Assembly: GCA_030522415.1 (NCBI GenBank)
Contig: CM060104.1
Coordinates: 28,241,931 to 28,305,930, forward strand
Origin: Channallabes apus
Taxonomy: Eukaryota > Chordata > Actinopteri > Siluriformes > Clariidae
Length of the DNA stretch: 64,000 nucleotides
Direction: 5' to 3'
The notes under the pieces were generated by a model. It did not search any database, was not told where the DNA came from, and worked only from the letters and a program-made list of their open reading frames with translations. Positions 23,100 to 33,851 of the stretch are shown piece after piece (positions within the stretch are counted from its first letter, which is position 1; each line of letters starts with the position of its first letter). A program made the translations under genes and the position numbers.

Positions 23100-24052
23100 G
23101 ATTAGTACAATACTTATTATTATTATTATTTTATTGATGTGTTTTTTATTCTTTATTTACATGTTTGTTTGTAGATAGGTGATACAAGCTTTTTTATTTT
23201 TATTTTGTCGCTAAAAATGTTTAAACACATCAATATCTGTTTTTCTATCTGTTTATTGGATAGTTTGTAAGTGTTTGGAATTTTAATTTAATATGCTTTT
23301 GTTATTGAAAAAAACTATTAAACAGCTTTAGAACTCTATTGGAATTCCTTTTTTATTAGAAAAATGTTAACACATCATGGTTCAAGGTTGAATGATGATG
23401 GTTAGGGTAACTATCTAATAGACAGCCTACATAGTGCTGATATGTGAACGTGCTCATGTCTGGATGCCCAGTGGACATCACGCTACGTCTGTAAACCCTG
23501 GCACGCAGCTGCCCAGCACACAGCGGGACTGACTGACGGCCCGTGGCGATGCGTGGGTGTTTTGTTAAGAGTTAACAGCAGAAAGTGACGTCCATCATGG
23601 GAGAGAATGTGAACTCACAGCGGGTCTGGGCCGACGCCAGCACAGCTGCCCAGGAGCGAACGCCAGACGGCCCGAGAGAGAGAGAGAGAGAGAGGATTTC
23701 ACTGAAGAACGAAAATACCAATTTATATCATGTTTAATTCATTCATTTGCTCGGGAAAATGATATGCAATCAGCCTAAATGTCAGGAGTTTGATGCATTA
23801 TAGTGTTTTATCAGATTTAGCCCAGGTTATTATTTTTTTCATCATCATGTCCAGGCTGCTTTTTGCTTCCTGGATATGTCTGTGATTGCTTTTATTAAAT
23901 AAACCTGGATAAACACACCAGCTTTGTGGTCCAAATGAACGATCAGAGCCAGGCTCTAATAGACTAATGTAGGCTAGAATACAGCTGAAATATTAATCTG
24001 AATGTGAACTGTGTCACACCTGACATACACTTGCAATGCATCATGGGACATG

Positions 24053-24055
<3 letters not shown>
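23100..24055. other. No gene recognised
   Basis: AT-rich to 23400, then a GC-richer piece (23450-23690) with a (GA)n run at 23675-23694. No supported exon. Confidence 0.4.

Positions 24056-24115
<60 letters not shown>
24056..24115. repeat. (TA)n microsatellite
   Basis: About 30 TA units. Confidence 0.96.
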
Positions 24116-24122
<7 letters not shown>

Positions 24123-24627
24123 TGAGTAAACAGTTATTTGCTGCATCTTGTAGATTACAGTTTCTTACTTTTACAACAACCTATTTGCTGCATCTTACTA
24201 AGATCTTGGATTACGGTCAAAAGGCTTGTGTTCTCCACAACTTCCGTATCTTAACTGCACTTTTTTACAGTGACATGCAGCTACGTGTAACAATGGAATT
24301 ACACACAATACGGTTGTCATAAATGTTTAAATGAATTACTGATCAACTTAAAGTACAATAAAATGCAATAAAATGAATAAAATAAAATAAATACAACAAC
24401 AAATTCATAACACATGTGATATGGCTCTTACATTGCTTTCTAAAGCTTTTTCCACCTCCAGATACACTAAAGCTTTAAAGCTTTGTGTGCAGGTAAAAGC
24501 ATCCTGCTTGGAAATCAGAACTTGGAGAAAATGCTTTCAAAATTAATGAATTTTCCATAAAATTCTCTCTCCATAAATGTCTCATACCAGTGAAGCACTG
24601 CGTCTCGGTCCCCGTCCTGCCCCGATG

Positions 24628-26440
24628 CACACTGAAAAAAATAATCCATTGGATGAACTCAATTAAATTGTGGGCAGGATTTCCATCCAATAAATATATG
24701 TAGCTCCAACTCAAATGAAATATATCCATGCACTATAATTTAATTGAGTTAGTCCAACTAATTTTTATCAAATGCAGCTACAATAAAATTACAATAAATA
24801 AAGTGATAATTATTTGTTTGTCCAACTCAAACTAATACTATTAATAGGAATTGAAGTTATGTTTTCCATTTTTATTTCCAATTAAGACATGAGACAAAAT
24901 CTATTTGAGGTATTTTTATTGATAACCAGTAAAACAAAAGGTGCTGCTTACATTGTAGTTTTAAATGTTACAGTAACCATCAATTTAGCATCAATAATTA
25001 AATTACACAACAATATATTCACTTTTAGACTGCAAGTTTACCCCTTAAAAAAAAGTGATTCAAGAGCAGTGAACTGAAATAGTATGTAAAAGCTTCATAA
25101 CTGGTGAAAAATGAATTCCCAGCTATTCCGAATCCCTGAGCACAAAAAAAACCTCTTTGTAGATGGAGAGCTTTGCACTGCCACATGTATTATTCTGAAA
25201 AGGAGAACAAAGACAATAAGCATAAAATCACACCAAACAAATGACCATAATACAGATCAGCTTGTGCCAATTACTCACCATCAGTACGAGGCTGCCCCAA
25301 AAGCTTTGTAATGCTGATCAAACTGCAAAAGATGAAATAAATACATTAGAGGTGCAAGTTCACTTGCTGGAATTCTGAAAAGGTGACTGACAACTTTGCA
25401 TTTGATCACTCAGCAATTTAAAGGGCAAACTAATATTTTTATTAGATTAGCAATCATTTTACAGCTGCACTGAAGGTATTTATAATAAAACAAGCATGTA
25501 AAAAGTAAACTATGCCAATTTTATTTAAAGAAAATAATAATAATAATAATAATAATACGTTATAGTACACTTGTTTCATCAAATGCTTAAGGCACAGTGA
25601 GCATTTGTCTCTCGGGACAACTTCAGAACAACAGAGGAGAATAAAGTATGATAAACTCAGTGTGTCCTGCCTGCACATGAGGAGAGAGGGGGAAACGTAG
25701 TGGAGGTGCTGCTGGTGAGCCACACACATGAGAAAAGTTACAATATACTAGACTCGTGCACATTCTCTCTTTCCTCTGGATAGTATTACGGTGATTTTCG
25801 GATACCAAAGCATAACCTAAACTACCGTTCAACTTGTGGTAGCAACGGTTGCGACATGGATTTCGCGGTTGTAAAAGTTAGAAGAGTCAGAATATAACCC
25901 CGTTTACCGTAACCACAGTTCACTCCCACTCCTACAACAAGCGGTCCTCTGGCCTGCCTGAGATACTTAAGCACAGCAGCAGGAGAGGCTAACCTAACCT
26001 TATTAGCAAAAAAAAAAAAAAACCCGCCAACTCCAGCTTTAATCACGTTATAACCAAGCAAAATTCACCTTGCTTAATATAAAACATACTTTGGTAAATA
26101 GTAAAATACACAAATACTTACCGAGGAATGAAAGTTAAAGTCAGTAAGGTAAATGTATCATCATCCCCACAGGTGTTGCAGCCCTAATGAGAAAATGCCT
26201 TTTTCAAAATGGTGGACAAAGATTAGTAAAGCGTGTTCTCGCACATTCTCAGTGGGCGGTTCCCTAAACGAACTAATTTACTTTAAGTTAATGAATCTCA
26301 TAGGTGAAACTATTAAATTTTTTTGTGTTACAGCTATTAAATATACATTAATATTTAAAAAATTGATATATTTAAACAAAGCCAACTATATTTAAATATG
26401 TCATATTTAAGAGGGGCTTGAATCATTTTTTTGAGTGCAC
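24628..26440. mobile_element. TIR-bounded non-autonomous element, class uncertain
   Basis: Left end GCACACTGAAAAAAATAATCC and right end (inverse) GTGCACTCAAAAAAATGATTC match as inverted repeats about 1.81 kb apart. The interior has no credible transposase; it contains an (AAT)n run at 25533-25556 and a GC-richer centre. CACTGAAAAAAATGA-type ends are seen in several fish repeats. No convincing target duplication was found, so the boundaries are provisional. Confidence 0.55.
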
Positions 26441-26818
26441 CTGATTAATCTCTTTGGTTAATCACGTGTTAGGTTGTGTTAGAGCAGGAAACATGTGGAG
26501 TGTGTGGAGTCTCCGGACTGAGACCTGACATTTATACTGTTTGCTTTTAAAGTATAGAACAGTGCAGGAGCAGCATCAGCATGCACTAAATGCTAAAGCT
26601 CTTATCTAATTAGCACTGCTAGTAAAATGGTATAAGTTATATGGAGACACCGAGACAGACAGATTGGAAACACATTAGCATTTTCTGGGTCCAGTGATGA
26701 ATATTCATCCAGACACGGGTTATAGGAAGAATTACTGTATAAGGAATGAGGAAGCGCATTGAGGGGGGTTGTTGTCTGGGTGTAGAGACATGGGAAGGTC
26801 AGAAAACCTTCAGTAACG
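26441..26818. other. No feature recognised
   Basis: Unique-looking, no supported gene or repeat. Confidence 0.4.
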
Positions 26819-26900
26819 TATCGCTTAACCCTCTACTGTTCCGATGTGCAATGAGATAAATGTAAGTTGGTCTGGATAAAGGTGTCTGCTGTAATTGTCC
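26819..26900 (+). repeat. SINE family B tail
   Basis: CTTAACCCTCTACTGTTCCG, GATGTGCAATGAGATAAATG and TCTGGATAAAGGTGTCTGCT are the family B tail words. Confidence 0.65.
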
Positions 26901-27454
26901 CTTAAAGCAGCTTAGTCATAAAAGTACCCGAGAATATTTTTATATTCTCTTTTTGGACTAATATAATGCTTCTAATCAGGATTATGCCTAATTTTAAGCC
27001 TTAACCCCTTTACCTGATACACGTACTGAACATGGAAACACATTACAGTACCAATTAATCCAATGACAACCTAACACCATATACACAACTATCCTGACTG
27101 TCACATCTTTTCATCTAAACCAATAAAGCTCTCAACATTTTTGTTTTCTTTCACTAATCTATCACTATTATCGTGTATTGAATTGCTCATGCTTCCGTTG
27201 AGGAAGAACGCTCTAATAAATCACCCTGTATCCAAAATATATCAGCGCATCAACCCAGAATTCAAACAACAATAAGATCTAGATTAATGAGCATCTCCTG
27301 GTGATAGGAAGACAGCGCTCGTACATCACACTGTTTTCAAACCACATCAATGCACCAGCTGAGGATGTGTCATTGTCTTCAGATACTGGAGAGAGTTTTG
27401 TGTTGGAAATAAAGGATGACCTGAGGATGATGTGGTTTTAATATATGGACAGTG

Positions 27455-27472
27455 TCTGTGTGTGTGTGTGTC

Positions 27473-27520
<48 letters not shown>
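27455..27520. repeat. (GT)n-(GA)n compound microsatellite
   Basis: GT units to 27491, then GA units. Confidence 0.95.
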
Positions 27521-27521
<1 letters not shown>

Positions 27522-27897
27522 CCTTCAGGTGGACTCTAATTTTAGCCATAAGTGATGCATTATAAATGTTGAACTTTTTTATACATTGTTTAAATAGGTT
27601 TCATGTGAATCGGCTCTGGTACAGTACAGTTCAGGAGTGCTGGAGAGAGAAATGTACACCAAAACATCAGTTTGTAGATATTTAGCCGGTTATGTATCAG
27701 TGCTCTCACACAGCAACATTGCTCCTGATGTACAAATGTTTGCAACATTATAAACAATTCGGAGAAAAGCAGGGAACATTGGCTGTTCTCCCGGGGATGA
27801 GAGTCACCACGTCCACAACACTGCATAACAAATACGCAATGACTTTTAGACCCAAGTGCAAATATCCAGAAACACTGGGCCTCATGCCAGCACCATG

Positions 27898-28095
27898 TAG
27901 CCGATGGTAGCTCAAATGGTTACTGCTTTGGGTTACTGATCAGAAGCTCCCATCACCCATTAGTCCCATCACCACCAAGTTGCCACTGTTGATCTCTTGA
28001 GCATGGGCTCAACAGTGGCAAGGACCGTAACCCTACAGTATCTGCTCCAAGGGGGTGCTGTACCCTAGCTTCTTAACTGGGATTTGTGAAAAAAA
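27898..28095 (+). repeat. tRNA-derived SINE family E
   Basis: GGTAGCTCAAATGGTTACTG head, CACCAAGTTGCCACTGTTGA, then CTGCTCCAAGGGGGTGCTGT and ACTGGGATTTGTGAA. The 3' part matches the fragment at 46095-46245. Internal duplication of the CAACAGTGGCAA word is visible. Confidence 0.65.
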
Positions 28096-28214
28096 AACGA
28101 CTCTTAGTTTTGATCGTATCCACAATTTGTTCTTCTTTTGTCGTACGTATCCATTTGTGGGATACACTCATGTTTTCTTATTTCTTTCTCTTATTACATA
28201 TTTGTATATTTTCA

Positions 28215-28326
28215 CTATCTAGTGGTGACTGGAAGTGGGTGGGATATATTAGGCAGCAAGTGAACCTTTCTACCTGAAGTTTTGTGTTTGAAGCAGAAAA
28301 CAATGGGCAAGCATAAGGTGGTTGTC
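28215..28326 (+). mobile_element. Tc1-like fragment including transposase start
   Basis: AAGTGGGTGGGATATATTAG, GCAGCAAGTGAACC and ATGGGCAAGCATAAGG are the leader and first codons (MGKHK-) of the Tc1 family also present at 30552-30940. Sequence switches to a LINE fragment near 28327. Confidence 0.68.
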
Positions 28327-28410
28327 CTGCATCCTCAATAAACAAGCTTCAGTTAGTCCAAAATGCAGCCGTCAGGGTTCTCACTAGATCCAGAAAATAT
28401 GATCGCATAA
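28327..28410 (+). pseudogene. LINE (L2/CR1-type) reverse transcriptase fragment
   Basis: One frame reads INKLQLVQNAAVRVLTRSRK, a conserved segment downstream of the catalytic core in fish non-LTR reverse transcriptases. It is cut off by the CAGAGGTGG start of the hAT-like element, so the LINE was already there when that element arrived. Confidence 0.78.
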
Positions 28411-28879
28411 CCAGAGGTGGAAAGAGTAATAACATTTTGTACTCAAGTACAAGTACTGTTACTTCAGTGAAATTTTACTTAAGTACAAGTAAAGTTACCA
28501 TTATAAAAATCTACTCAAGTAAAAGTAAAAAGTAGCTCATTAAAAAATTTACTCAGAGTAAAAGTTACCGAGTTACTTTTTTATTTTTTTAACAGCGGGG
28601 GCGGGATGAGGCATTCGTAGTTCAAAAAAGATGAGCAGATATAAATCTCAAACTAGTTGTTTTTAACTGAAGGAACACCTTTACATAATAAAGCTGTTGT
28701 CTTTCTTGTGCTTGAAAATCAAAGTGGTCACTTAAATATGGTGTTACGTCCCAGTCTAGGGTCATACAGCAAAAGAATGGTTCAGGGTTCTATTTATAAT
28801 ATATATAACTGTATGGAAATGGTGGTATATGGCAGAAAGAACTAGATCCAATCATTAACTGATGAAATAATGAGGTTTG

Positions 28880-28931
<52 letters not shown>

Positions 28932-29052
28932 AGGAGGAGGAGGAGGATCAGATTCAGGATGGACCCAGGCCAAGATAATAAACAAAATGGTATTTATATT
29001 TAGTAGCTATACTACCTGCAAAAAAAAAAAAAAACACACAAACAAAAATACA
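28411..29052. mobile_element. Non-autonomous hAT-like element, copy B (left part)
   Basis: Starts with CAGAGGTGGAAAG and is very similar to copy A (2308-2882) for about 590 bases, including the shared (CA)n tract. Similarity stops after AAAATACAG at 29052, where copy A continues with different sequence. The right TIR of copy B is not found. Confidence 0.75.
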
Positions 29053-29069
29053 GTTGCAAGCCGTTTTAA

Positions 29070-29617
29070 CATTTAATGGCAAAAGTTGACTATCCGGAAT
29101 GAACCTTACAGATATCAACAACGTATTTTTGACTAGTCGTAATTGCATTCTGACTAGTCAAAATGACAGTTAGAGATATCCGTAATTCAGTTCTTCCTGG
29201 GCAAAATTAACATTTCAGATATCCACAACTCAGTTATAGATATCTGTCATTGTCCTTCCAGATATCCACAACGTCATTCTTACTAGGACGAATGACGTCA
29301 CTTTCCCATTCATCTCTATGGAGTTTCCCTTTACAGATATCTTTAACTCAGTTGTAGATATCCACAATGTGGAATGTGGATATCTACAAGTAAATTATGA
29401 CTATCCGCAATTGCTGTTAGAGATATCTACAATTTAATTCTGACTAGTGCCAATACTAGTTCAAGATATCTATAATCCAGTTTTGACTGGTCAAAATAGA
29501 GTTCAAGATATCTAAAAAGTACATTATAGATATCTTTAATTGAGGTGAGTTGAAGATATCTTGAATTGGAATTGTGACTATCAGAATAAAATTGTAGATA
29601 TCTCTAACATATCTAAG
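29070..29617. repeat. Array of palindromic GATATC / ACTAGT motifs on a ~21-bp lattice
   Basis: GATATC starts at 29111, 29175, 29218, 29239, 29261, 29336, 29357, 29379, 29422, 29465, 29507, 29529, 29555 and 29597. Most steps are 21-22, 42-43 or 64 bases. GACTAGTC or relatives fall at skipped positions (29131, 29152, 29442, 29485). Surrounding words are GTTAGAGATATCTACAATT and TTTTGACTAGTCAAAAT types. No coding. It may be the interior of a fish DNA transposon, but its family is not known to me. Confidence 0.8.
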
Positions 29618-29697
29618 GGGACAGTACCACACACCTCAGGAACCAAGAGGTAGAGGTACAAGGCAACAGTTCTAACCACCAAGTCACCGTGCCACCT
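29618..29697 (-). repeat. SINE family A, head fragment
   Basis: On the minus strand: GGTGGCACGGTGACTTGGTG, GTTAGAACTGTTGCCTTGTA and CCTCTACCTCTTGGTTCC follow the family A head. Confidence 0.72.
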
Positions 29698-30015
29698 TAT
29701 TTTATTTTTAATTTATAAAATCTTTCTATTTTATTCTATTATATTTTTCCATTTTAGGTCACAGACCGTACACAGTCATACAAACCTTTCACTGCATCAT
29801 ACTGTGTAATTTTATTCATATGTAAAAATTATGAAAATATGGATTTTAGTTTTTTTCACAATCTGCAAAATTAGTAGTTTTAAATTTGAGAAACATCAAA
29901 TTTAGGTGATTATATTTTGTTAAAGAATTGTAATGATTGTATTATTTAATTCCTGGGCTAAAGAGATACTATTGGTCAGCTGATCCAAGTTAACACTATA
30001 AAAACCCTCGGATGC

Positions 30016-30016
<1 letters not shown>
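29698..30016. other. AT-rich, nothing recognised
   Basis: No gene or element ends seen. Confidence 0.45.

Positions 30017-30085
<69 letters not shown>
30017..30085. repeat. (GT)n microsatellite
   Basis: About 34 GT units. Confidence 0.97.
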
Positions 30086-30086
<1 letters not shown>

Positions 30087-30540
30087 CTGCTTCTGAATGG
30101 TTCACAGATTGATGTTTGATGCTATTGCTGTTCAGGGCTTATAAGCAGAGACCATGTTTTTAGAGATCGCACAGATTTGAAGTGACGAATGAATGGATGC
30201 TGAGCCGTTTTTGGGTTTCCAGGAGCACTGAGACACTGAAACACATCATCATGAAAACAGCTATCCGGTAACAACTGTTGAAACAGATTCAACTTTATAA
30301 AACTCTTTAAATTATTATTTCTTCATCCGAACTCTGCATCATTCGGCTGACACAGCATCCACAGCATCACAGATCATTTGCCCTTGCTGCAGGTTTGTGA
30401 TTTACCTGTAACGCCACGGCTCACACTGTGAAGGATCACGTTAACTTTGTTTAAGATTATTTCGATTTCACTACTGCGTTAGTTCCTAGTTCTAGTGCTT
30501 ATATAAGTTACTCCAGGTGCAGATTTAAAATAAGTTAAGT
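30086..30540. other. No feature recognised
   Basis: Unique-looking sequence of moderate GC, no supported exon. Confidence 0.4.
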
Positions 30541-30547
30541 TGTTATA

Positions 30548-30945
30548 TATACTGATCAGCCATAACATTATGACCACCCATGTAATATTGAGTTTATTTC
30601 CTTTTTGGAAACAGTAATGGCCCATGTGTTCTCACCTTACTGGAACCAGCATCAACCCTTTCTTCTATTGGATTAAACTACACAGTCCAGCCTTCACTTC
30701 CCATTTGCATCAGTAAGACTTTGCCATCCAGGACCCTGTCGCCAGTTCACCTGTTTTCCTTTCTTGGATCACTTTTGGTATGTCCTGACTACTGCAGCCT
30801 GGAAACATCACACAAGAGCTGCAGTTTTGGAGTCCTCTAGCCATCACAATTTCCCCCTTTTCACAGTAGCTACATTTTCAATATCTTATTACAATGGTGG
30901 CTGAAAGTGGGTGGGATATATTAGGCAGCAAGCGAGTAACCTGTA
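30548..30945 (-). mobile_element. Tc1-like element, truncated, with transposase N-terminal relic
   Basis: Starts with CTGATCAGCCATAACATTAT, the terminal repeat of a fish Tc1 family. Minus-strand landmarks of the transposase DNA-binding half lie at about 30690-30870 (inverse of TTTTGGAGTCCTCTAGCCAT and CACTTTTGGTATGTCCTGAC). A leader word GTGGGTGGGATATATTAGGC follows in + sense near 30907. Broken and incomplete. Confidence 0.7.
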
Positions 30946-31015
30946 GTAACTGTAGTTACAAAAAGTAACCTGTAGTAACATTTTTATAAGTTAGTAATAA
31001 ACTTTTTATAAATTA

Positions 31016-31215
31016 GGTGGTACGGTGGCTAAGTGGTTGGCACTGTCGCCTTGCACCTCCAGGGTCTGGGTTCGATTCCCTGCTCGGGTCTGTATGCATG
31101 GGGTTTGCGTGTCCCAAATTGCCTGGAGTGTGTGAATGTGTGTATTTGTGTGCCCCGTGAAGGGTATCCTGCCTTGTGCGACACCGTGCCCGGGATAAAG
31201 TGGTATAGACGATAA
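31016..31215 (+). repeat. SINE family A, internally deleted
   Basis: Head GGTGGTACGGTGGCTAAGTG, B box GGTTCGATTCC, then a jump directly from GGGGTTTGCGTG to TCCCAAATTGCCTGGAGTGT, skipping the CCTCCCACAGTCC core, and the 3' end GATAAAGTGGTATAGACGAT. Confidence 0.85.
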
Positions 31216-31244
31216 GATGTAATAAAATAAATAGAAAAATAAAT

Positions 31245-31730
31245 AACATTCTAGCTAGTTGCTTTTTTATTGAAACAATAGAAATATAATACAAAACACA
31301 TTAACCACATTTAACAATAACAACAGCAGCAATAACAACAACAACAAAACATTAATTACAACCAATCAAACATAAAGGACAAAGAACTATAAATTTGACA
31401 GTCCAAAAAAAGGATAACATACACAATAGGATCGAAATTATGTATAAACCGTGAAAAAGATGTAGCAAGAGACACTTTACTTCAATTAAAAATAATATAA
31501 TAATAATCTAGAAGTCTATTCTTCATATTATTATGTTGAATTAATTTAAGATAATTAAAAATTTAGGTAATTTCTGGAATGAAAAGAGGGAAATACAATA
31601 GCTCCTTTTTAATTCTCTGTTTATGCCTAAACAGATAACAAATTCAAGCGGTGTATTTTCCCACATTCTCATAATAAAAGATTATATCTTTAATAGCAAA
31701 GGAGTGAGACACATTAAGGTGGTTTTTTAA
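31245..31730 (-). pseudogene. Possible L1-like LINE 3' end
   Basis: On the minus strand 31720-31450 reads in pieces like an L1-type ORF2 C-terminus (FAIKDIIFYYENVGKY, HKQRIKKELLYFPLF) with stops. An AT-rich 3' UTR-like part follows with AATAAA near 31272. Identification by eye only. Confidence 0.4.
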
Positions 31731-31944
31731 AAGAATTAAGAACTAGCTAGTTACTTTATACTGTGCAAATGCCACTGCTAGCACTGGTATGATTAATGAT
31801 TGTTTTTAGTAATATTAATTTATATATATGTTTGTAATTAAGTAAATTTAATATAGATAAGCTTTTAAAAAAAATTAATAACATTTAAAAAAACATTTAA
31901 ATACAAAATAATAATATATAAAACCTAAAACCAATGCGGGAAAG
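31731..31944. other. AT-rich spacer upstream of prmt6
   Basis: No element or gene seen. Confidence 0.45.
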
Positions 31945-32201
31945 GGGGAAATAAGATGATATCTGGGAAATGTAGTTTTTTAACTAGTCGTACTCTATTC
32001 TTCGCGAACGCTATAATACTACGTGTTCCACAATGCACCGGGACAAACGCGGAAGTAAGCCGCACAACCCAAATCGCAACGTGAGTACTAGAAAGTGCAT
32101 AAGAAAAGCGATGTTTTATGCCCTAAGTAGTGCACATGAATAGGGTTCTAGGGTAGTTTTTGATGTTTTATTACGAGTTAACGTAAAGCGTGTGAGGAAA
32201 C
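31945..32201 (+). promoter_or_regulatory. prmt6: Probable prmt6 promoter and 5' UTR
   Basis: CTGGGAAATGTAGT at 31963-31976 is the inverse of the ZNF143/SBF-type motif ACTACANNTCCCAG, and CGGAAGT at 32050-32056 is an ETS-type site. No TATA box stands at a sensible distance. The combination is typical of TATA-less housekeeping promoters. CGCAACGTGAGTA near 32075-32087 could act as a splice donor for a short 5' UTR intron, but no strong acceptor is seen before the ATG. Confidence 0.5.
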
Positions 32202-33269
32202 ATGTCTCAAGCCGGCTCAAAGAGAAGAAAACTGGACAAACCCGCGGAGGATAAGCTGTACTTTGAGAGCTACGCGGATGTGAGTATCCATGAGGAGATG
32301 ATCGCGGACACTGTGCGCACTGACACTTACAGGAAAGCCATATTTAATAACCAAAGTCAGATCGAGGGGAAGGTTGTGCTGGACGTGGGTGCCGGCACCG
32401 GGGTGCTGAGTGTGTTCTGTGCCCAGGCTGGGGCCAGGAGGGTGTACGCGGTGGAGGCCAGCTCCATAGCAGAGCAGGCCGAGAAGATCATCAAGCTGAA
32501 CAAGGTGGAGGACACGGTGCAGGTGATCCGGGGCGCCCTGGAGGCGGTGGACCTGCCTGAGAAGGTGGACGTGATCGTCAGCGAGTGGATGGGTTACACC
32601 CTGCTCCATGAGTCCATGCTGAACTCCGTGGTGGCCGCCCGCGACCGGTGGCTCAAACCCGGGGGCGTGATGCTCCCCGATAAAGCCGAGCTCTTCATCG
32701 CACCCGTCAACGACCTGCTCGTGGAGGAGCGCCTCGGCTTCTGGAGCACGGTGAAAAGCCAGTACGGCGTCGACATGTCCTGTATGACCGACTTCGCCCG
32801 TAGGTGCATCACGGCCAGCCCGGAGATCATCATAAAACCCGTGACCGTCGAAGACGTCCTGGCTCACCCGGTCAAATTCGCCGATCTCGACCTCAACACC
32901 GTGAACCTGGAGCGCCTGAGCTCCGTCAAGGGCCGTTTCCGCTGCCTCTGCTTCGGCTCGGCTGCCCTCAACGCCTTCTGCGTGTTCTTCTCCGTGACTT
33001 TCCCATCCTCCTGTCCGCGCGGACACCCTCTCGTCCTGTCCACGTCCCCGTTCAAACCCGAGACGCACTGGAAGCAGGCCGTGCTGTACCTGGATCAGGC
33101 CGTGGAGGTCATGCAGGACACGCTGGTGGAAGGAGACGTGCACATGTACCCATCCGAGGAAGGCTCCAGACATATATGCATCCACGTGGACTATACGGTG
33201 GGGCAGGAGAAAAAGAAATCGAAGACGTTCTCCATTTCGGACGGATCCTCGTACGCGGAGAGTCAGTAG
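32202..33269 (+). CDS. prmt6: Protein arginine N-methyltransferase 6 (type I)
   Basis: Known role: nuclear enzyme that transfers methyl groups from S-adenosylmethionine to arginines, giving asymmetric dimethylarginine; the family's best known mark is histone H3 Arg2. Seen in the 355-residue product: N-terminal SAM-binding helix (YFESYADVSIHEEM, 20-33), motif I VLDVGAGTG (59-67), post-I VYAVEAS with acidic residue E87 region (81-87), the double-E loop SEWMGYTLLHES with E128 and E137 (127-138), and the THW loop LSTSPFKPETHWKQ (279-292). All catalytic landmarks are intact. Human PRMT6 is 375 residues and also has an intronless coding region. The ATG has A at -3 (GGAAACATGT). The gene is GC-rich against AT-rich flanks. 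No neighbouring gene shares its promoter within 10 kb. The closest alternatives, PRMT1/PRMT8, are less likely from the DVSVHEEM-type start and single exon. Confidence 0.97.
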   Translation: MSQAGSKRRKLDKPAEDKLYFESYADVSIHEEMIADTVRTDTYRKAIFNNQSQIEGKVVLDVGAGTGVLSVFCAQAGARRVYAVEASSIAEQAEKIIKLNKVEDTVQVIRGALEAVDLPEKVDVIVSEWMGYTLLHESMLNSVVAARDRWLKPGGVMLPDKAELFIAPVNDLLVEERLGFWSTVKSQYGVDMSCMTDFARRCITASPEIIIKPVTVEDVLAHPVKFADLDLNTVNLERLSSVKGRFRCLCFGSAALNAFCVFFSVTFPSSCPRGHPLVLSTSPFKPETHWKQAVLYLDQAVEVMQDTLVEGDVHMYPSEEGSRHICIHVDYTVGQEKKKSKTFSISDGSSYAESQ

Positions 33270-33436
33270 AAGCCGAGAACGTTTGTGGTGAAGGTGATGG
33301 TCGGACCCTCGCCAGATCTGAGCTTTAAAGCACTGCGTTATCACTCGCACGCCTTCTTGTTTATGTTCCTTCTAGGTGACGTCACGTTTCTAAATTTTGT
33401 ATTTGCCCCGAATGTTAACCATCGAGTCCTGTCCAC

Positions 33437-33442
33437 AATAAA
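33437..33442 (+). terminator. prmt6: prmt6 polyadenylation signal
   Basis: AATAAA 168 bases after the stop codon, followed by a TTGTTTGGTTGTTGCTTG GU-rich stretch at about 33464, as expected for cleavage and polyadenylation. Confidence 0.7.
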
Positions 33443-33479
33443 ACATATAAACATTCCTGCAGAGTTGTTTGGTTGTTGC

Positions 33480-33850
33480 TTGAAAAGTTGCTCATTCAAC
33501 TTCTCTACACAAGTTTTATTTAATGTGAAAAATAAAATAGATTATGTTTTCATTTTCATTTCAAGGTTCATGAATTTAATATTAAATTTGATTTTTATGT
33601 TTTCTGGTAAAATCTCCAGCAGGTTTTTTTTTTTGGCAAAATGATCGTCATGGTGTAAAGCAGCTTTTTTTTCTACTTGTGACGAGTAAAAAGCACAACC
33701 TTCTTCTTTTTTCTTTATTTTCATTGATGTACTTTTTTGCTTCAATTATTTCATTGATCTCTACATTCCTGGAGTTTAAAGCGAGTACAGTAAATCCGGA
33801 ACAGTCAAAGAGAGGAGCTGTGTTTTGGTATGAATGTTCAATATATTGTG
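33480..33850. other. AT-rich 3' flank of prmt6
   Basis: T-rich runs and no supported feature. Confidence 0.5.
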
Positions 33851-33851
33851 T

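Noticed and set aside
29070..29617. Reading the GATATC array as an ordinary simple repeat
   Set aside because: The sequence between motifs is not itself repeated with a short unit; only the palindromes and near words are in phase.
32804..33328. 174-codon frame overlapping prmt6 on the same strand
   Set aside because: Out-of-frame reading of the prmt6 coding sequence, Arg/Pro-rich, no domain.
32217..33350. 377-codon open frame antisense to prmt6
   Set aside because: It is a shadow of the GC-rich prmt6 codons, His/Gly/Val-rich with no recognisable domain, and no promoter on that strand was seen.
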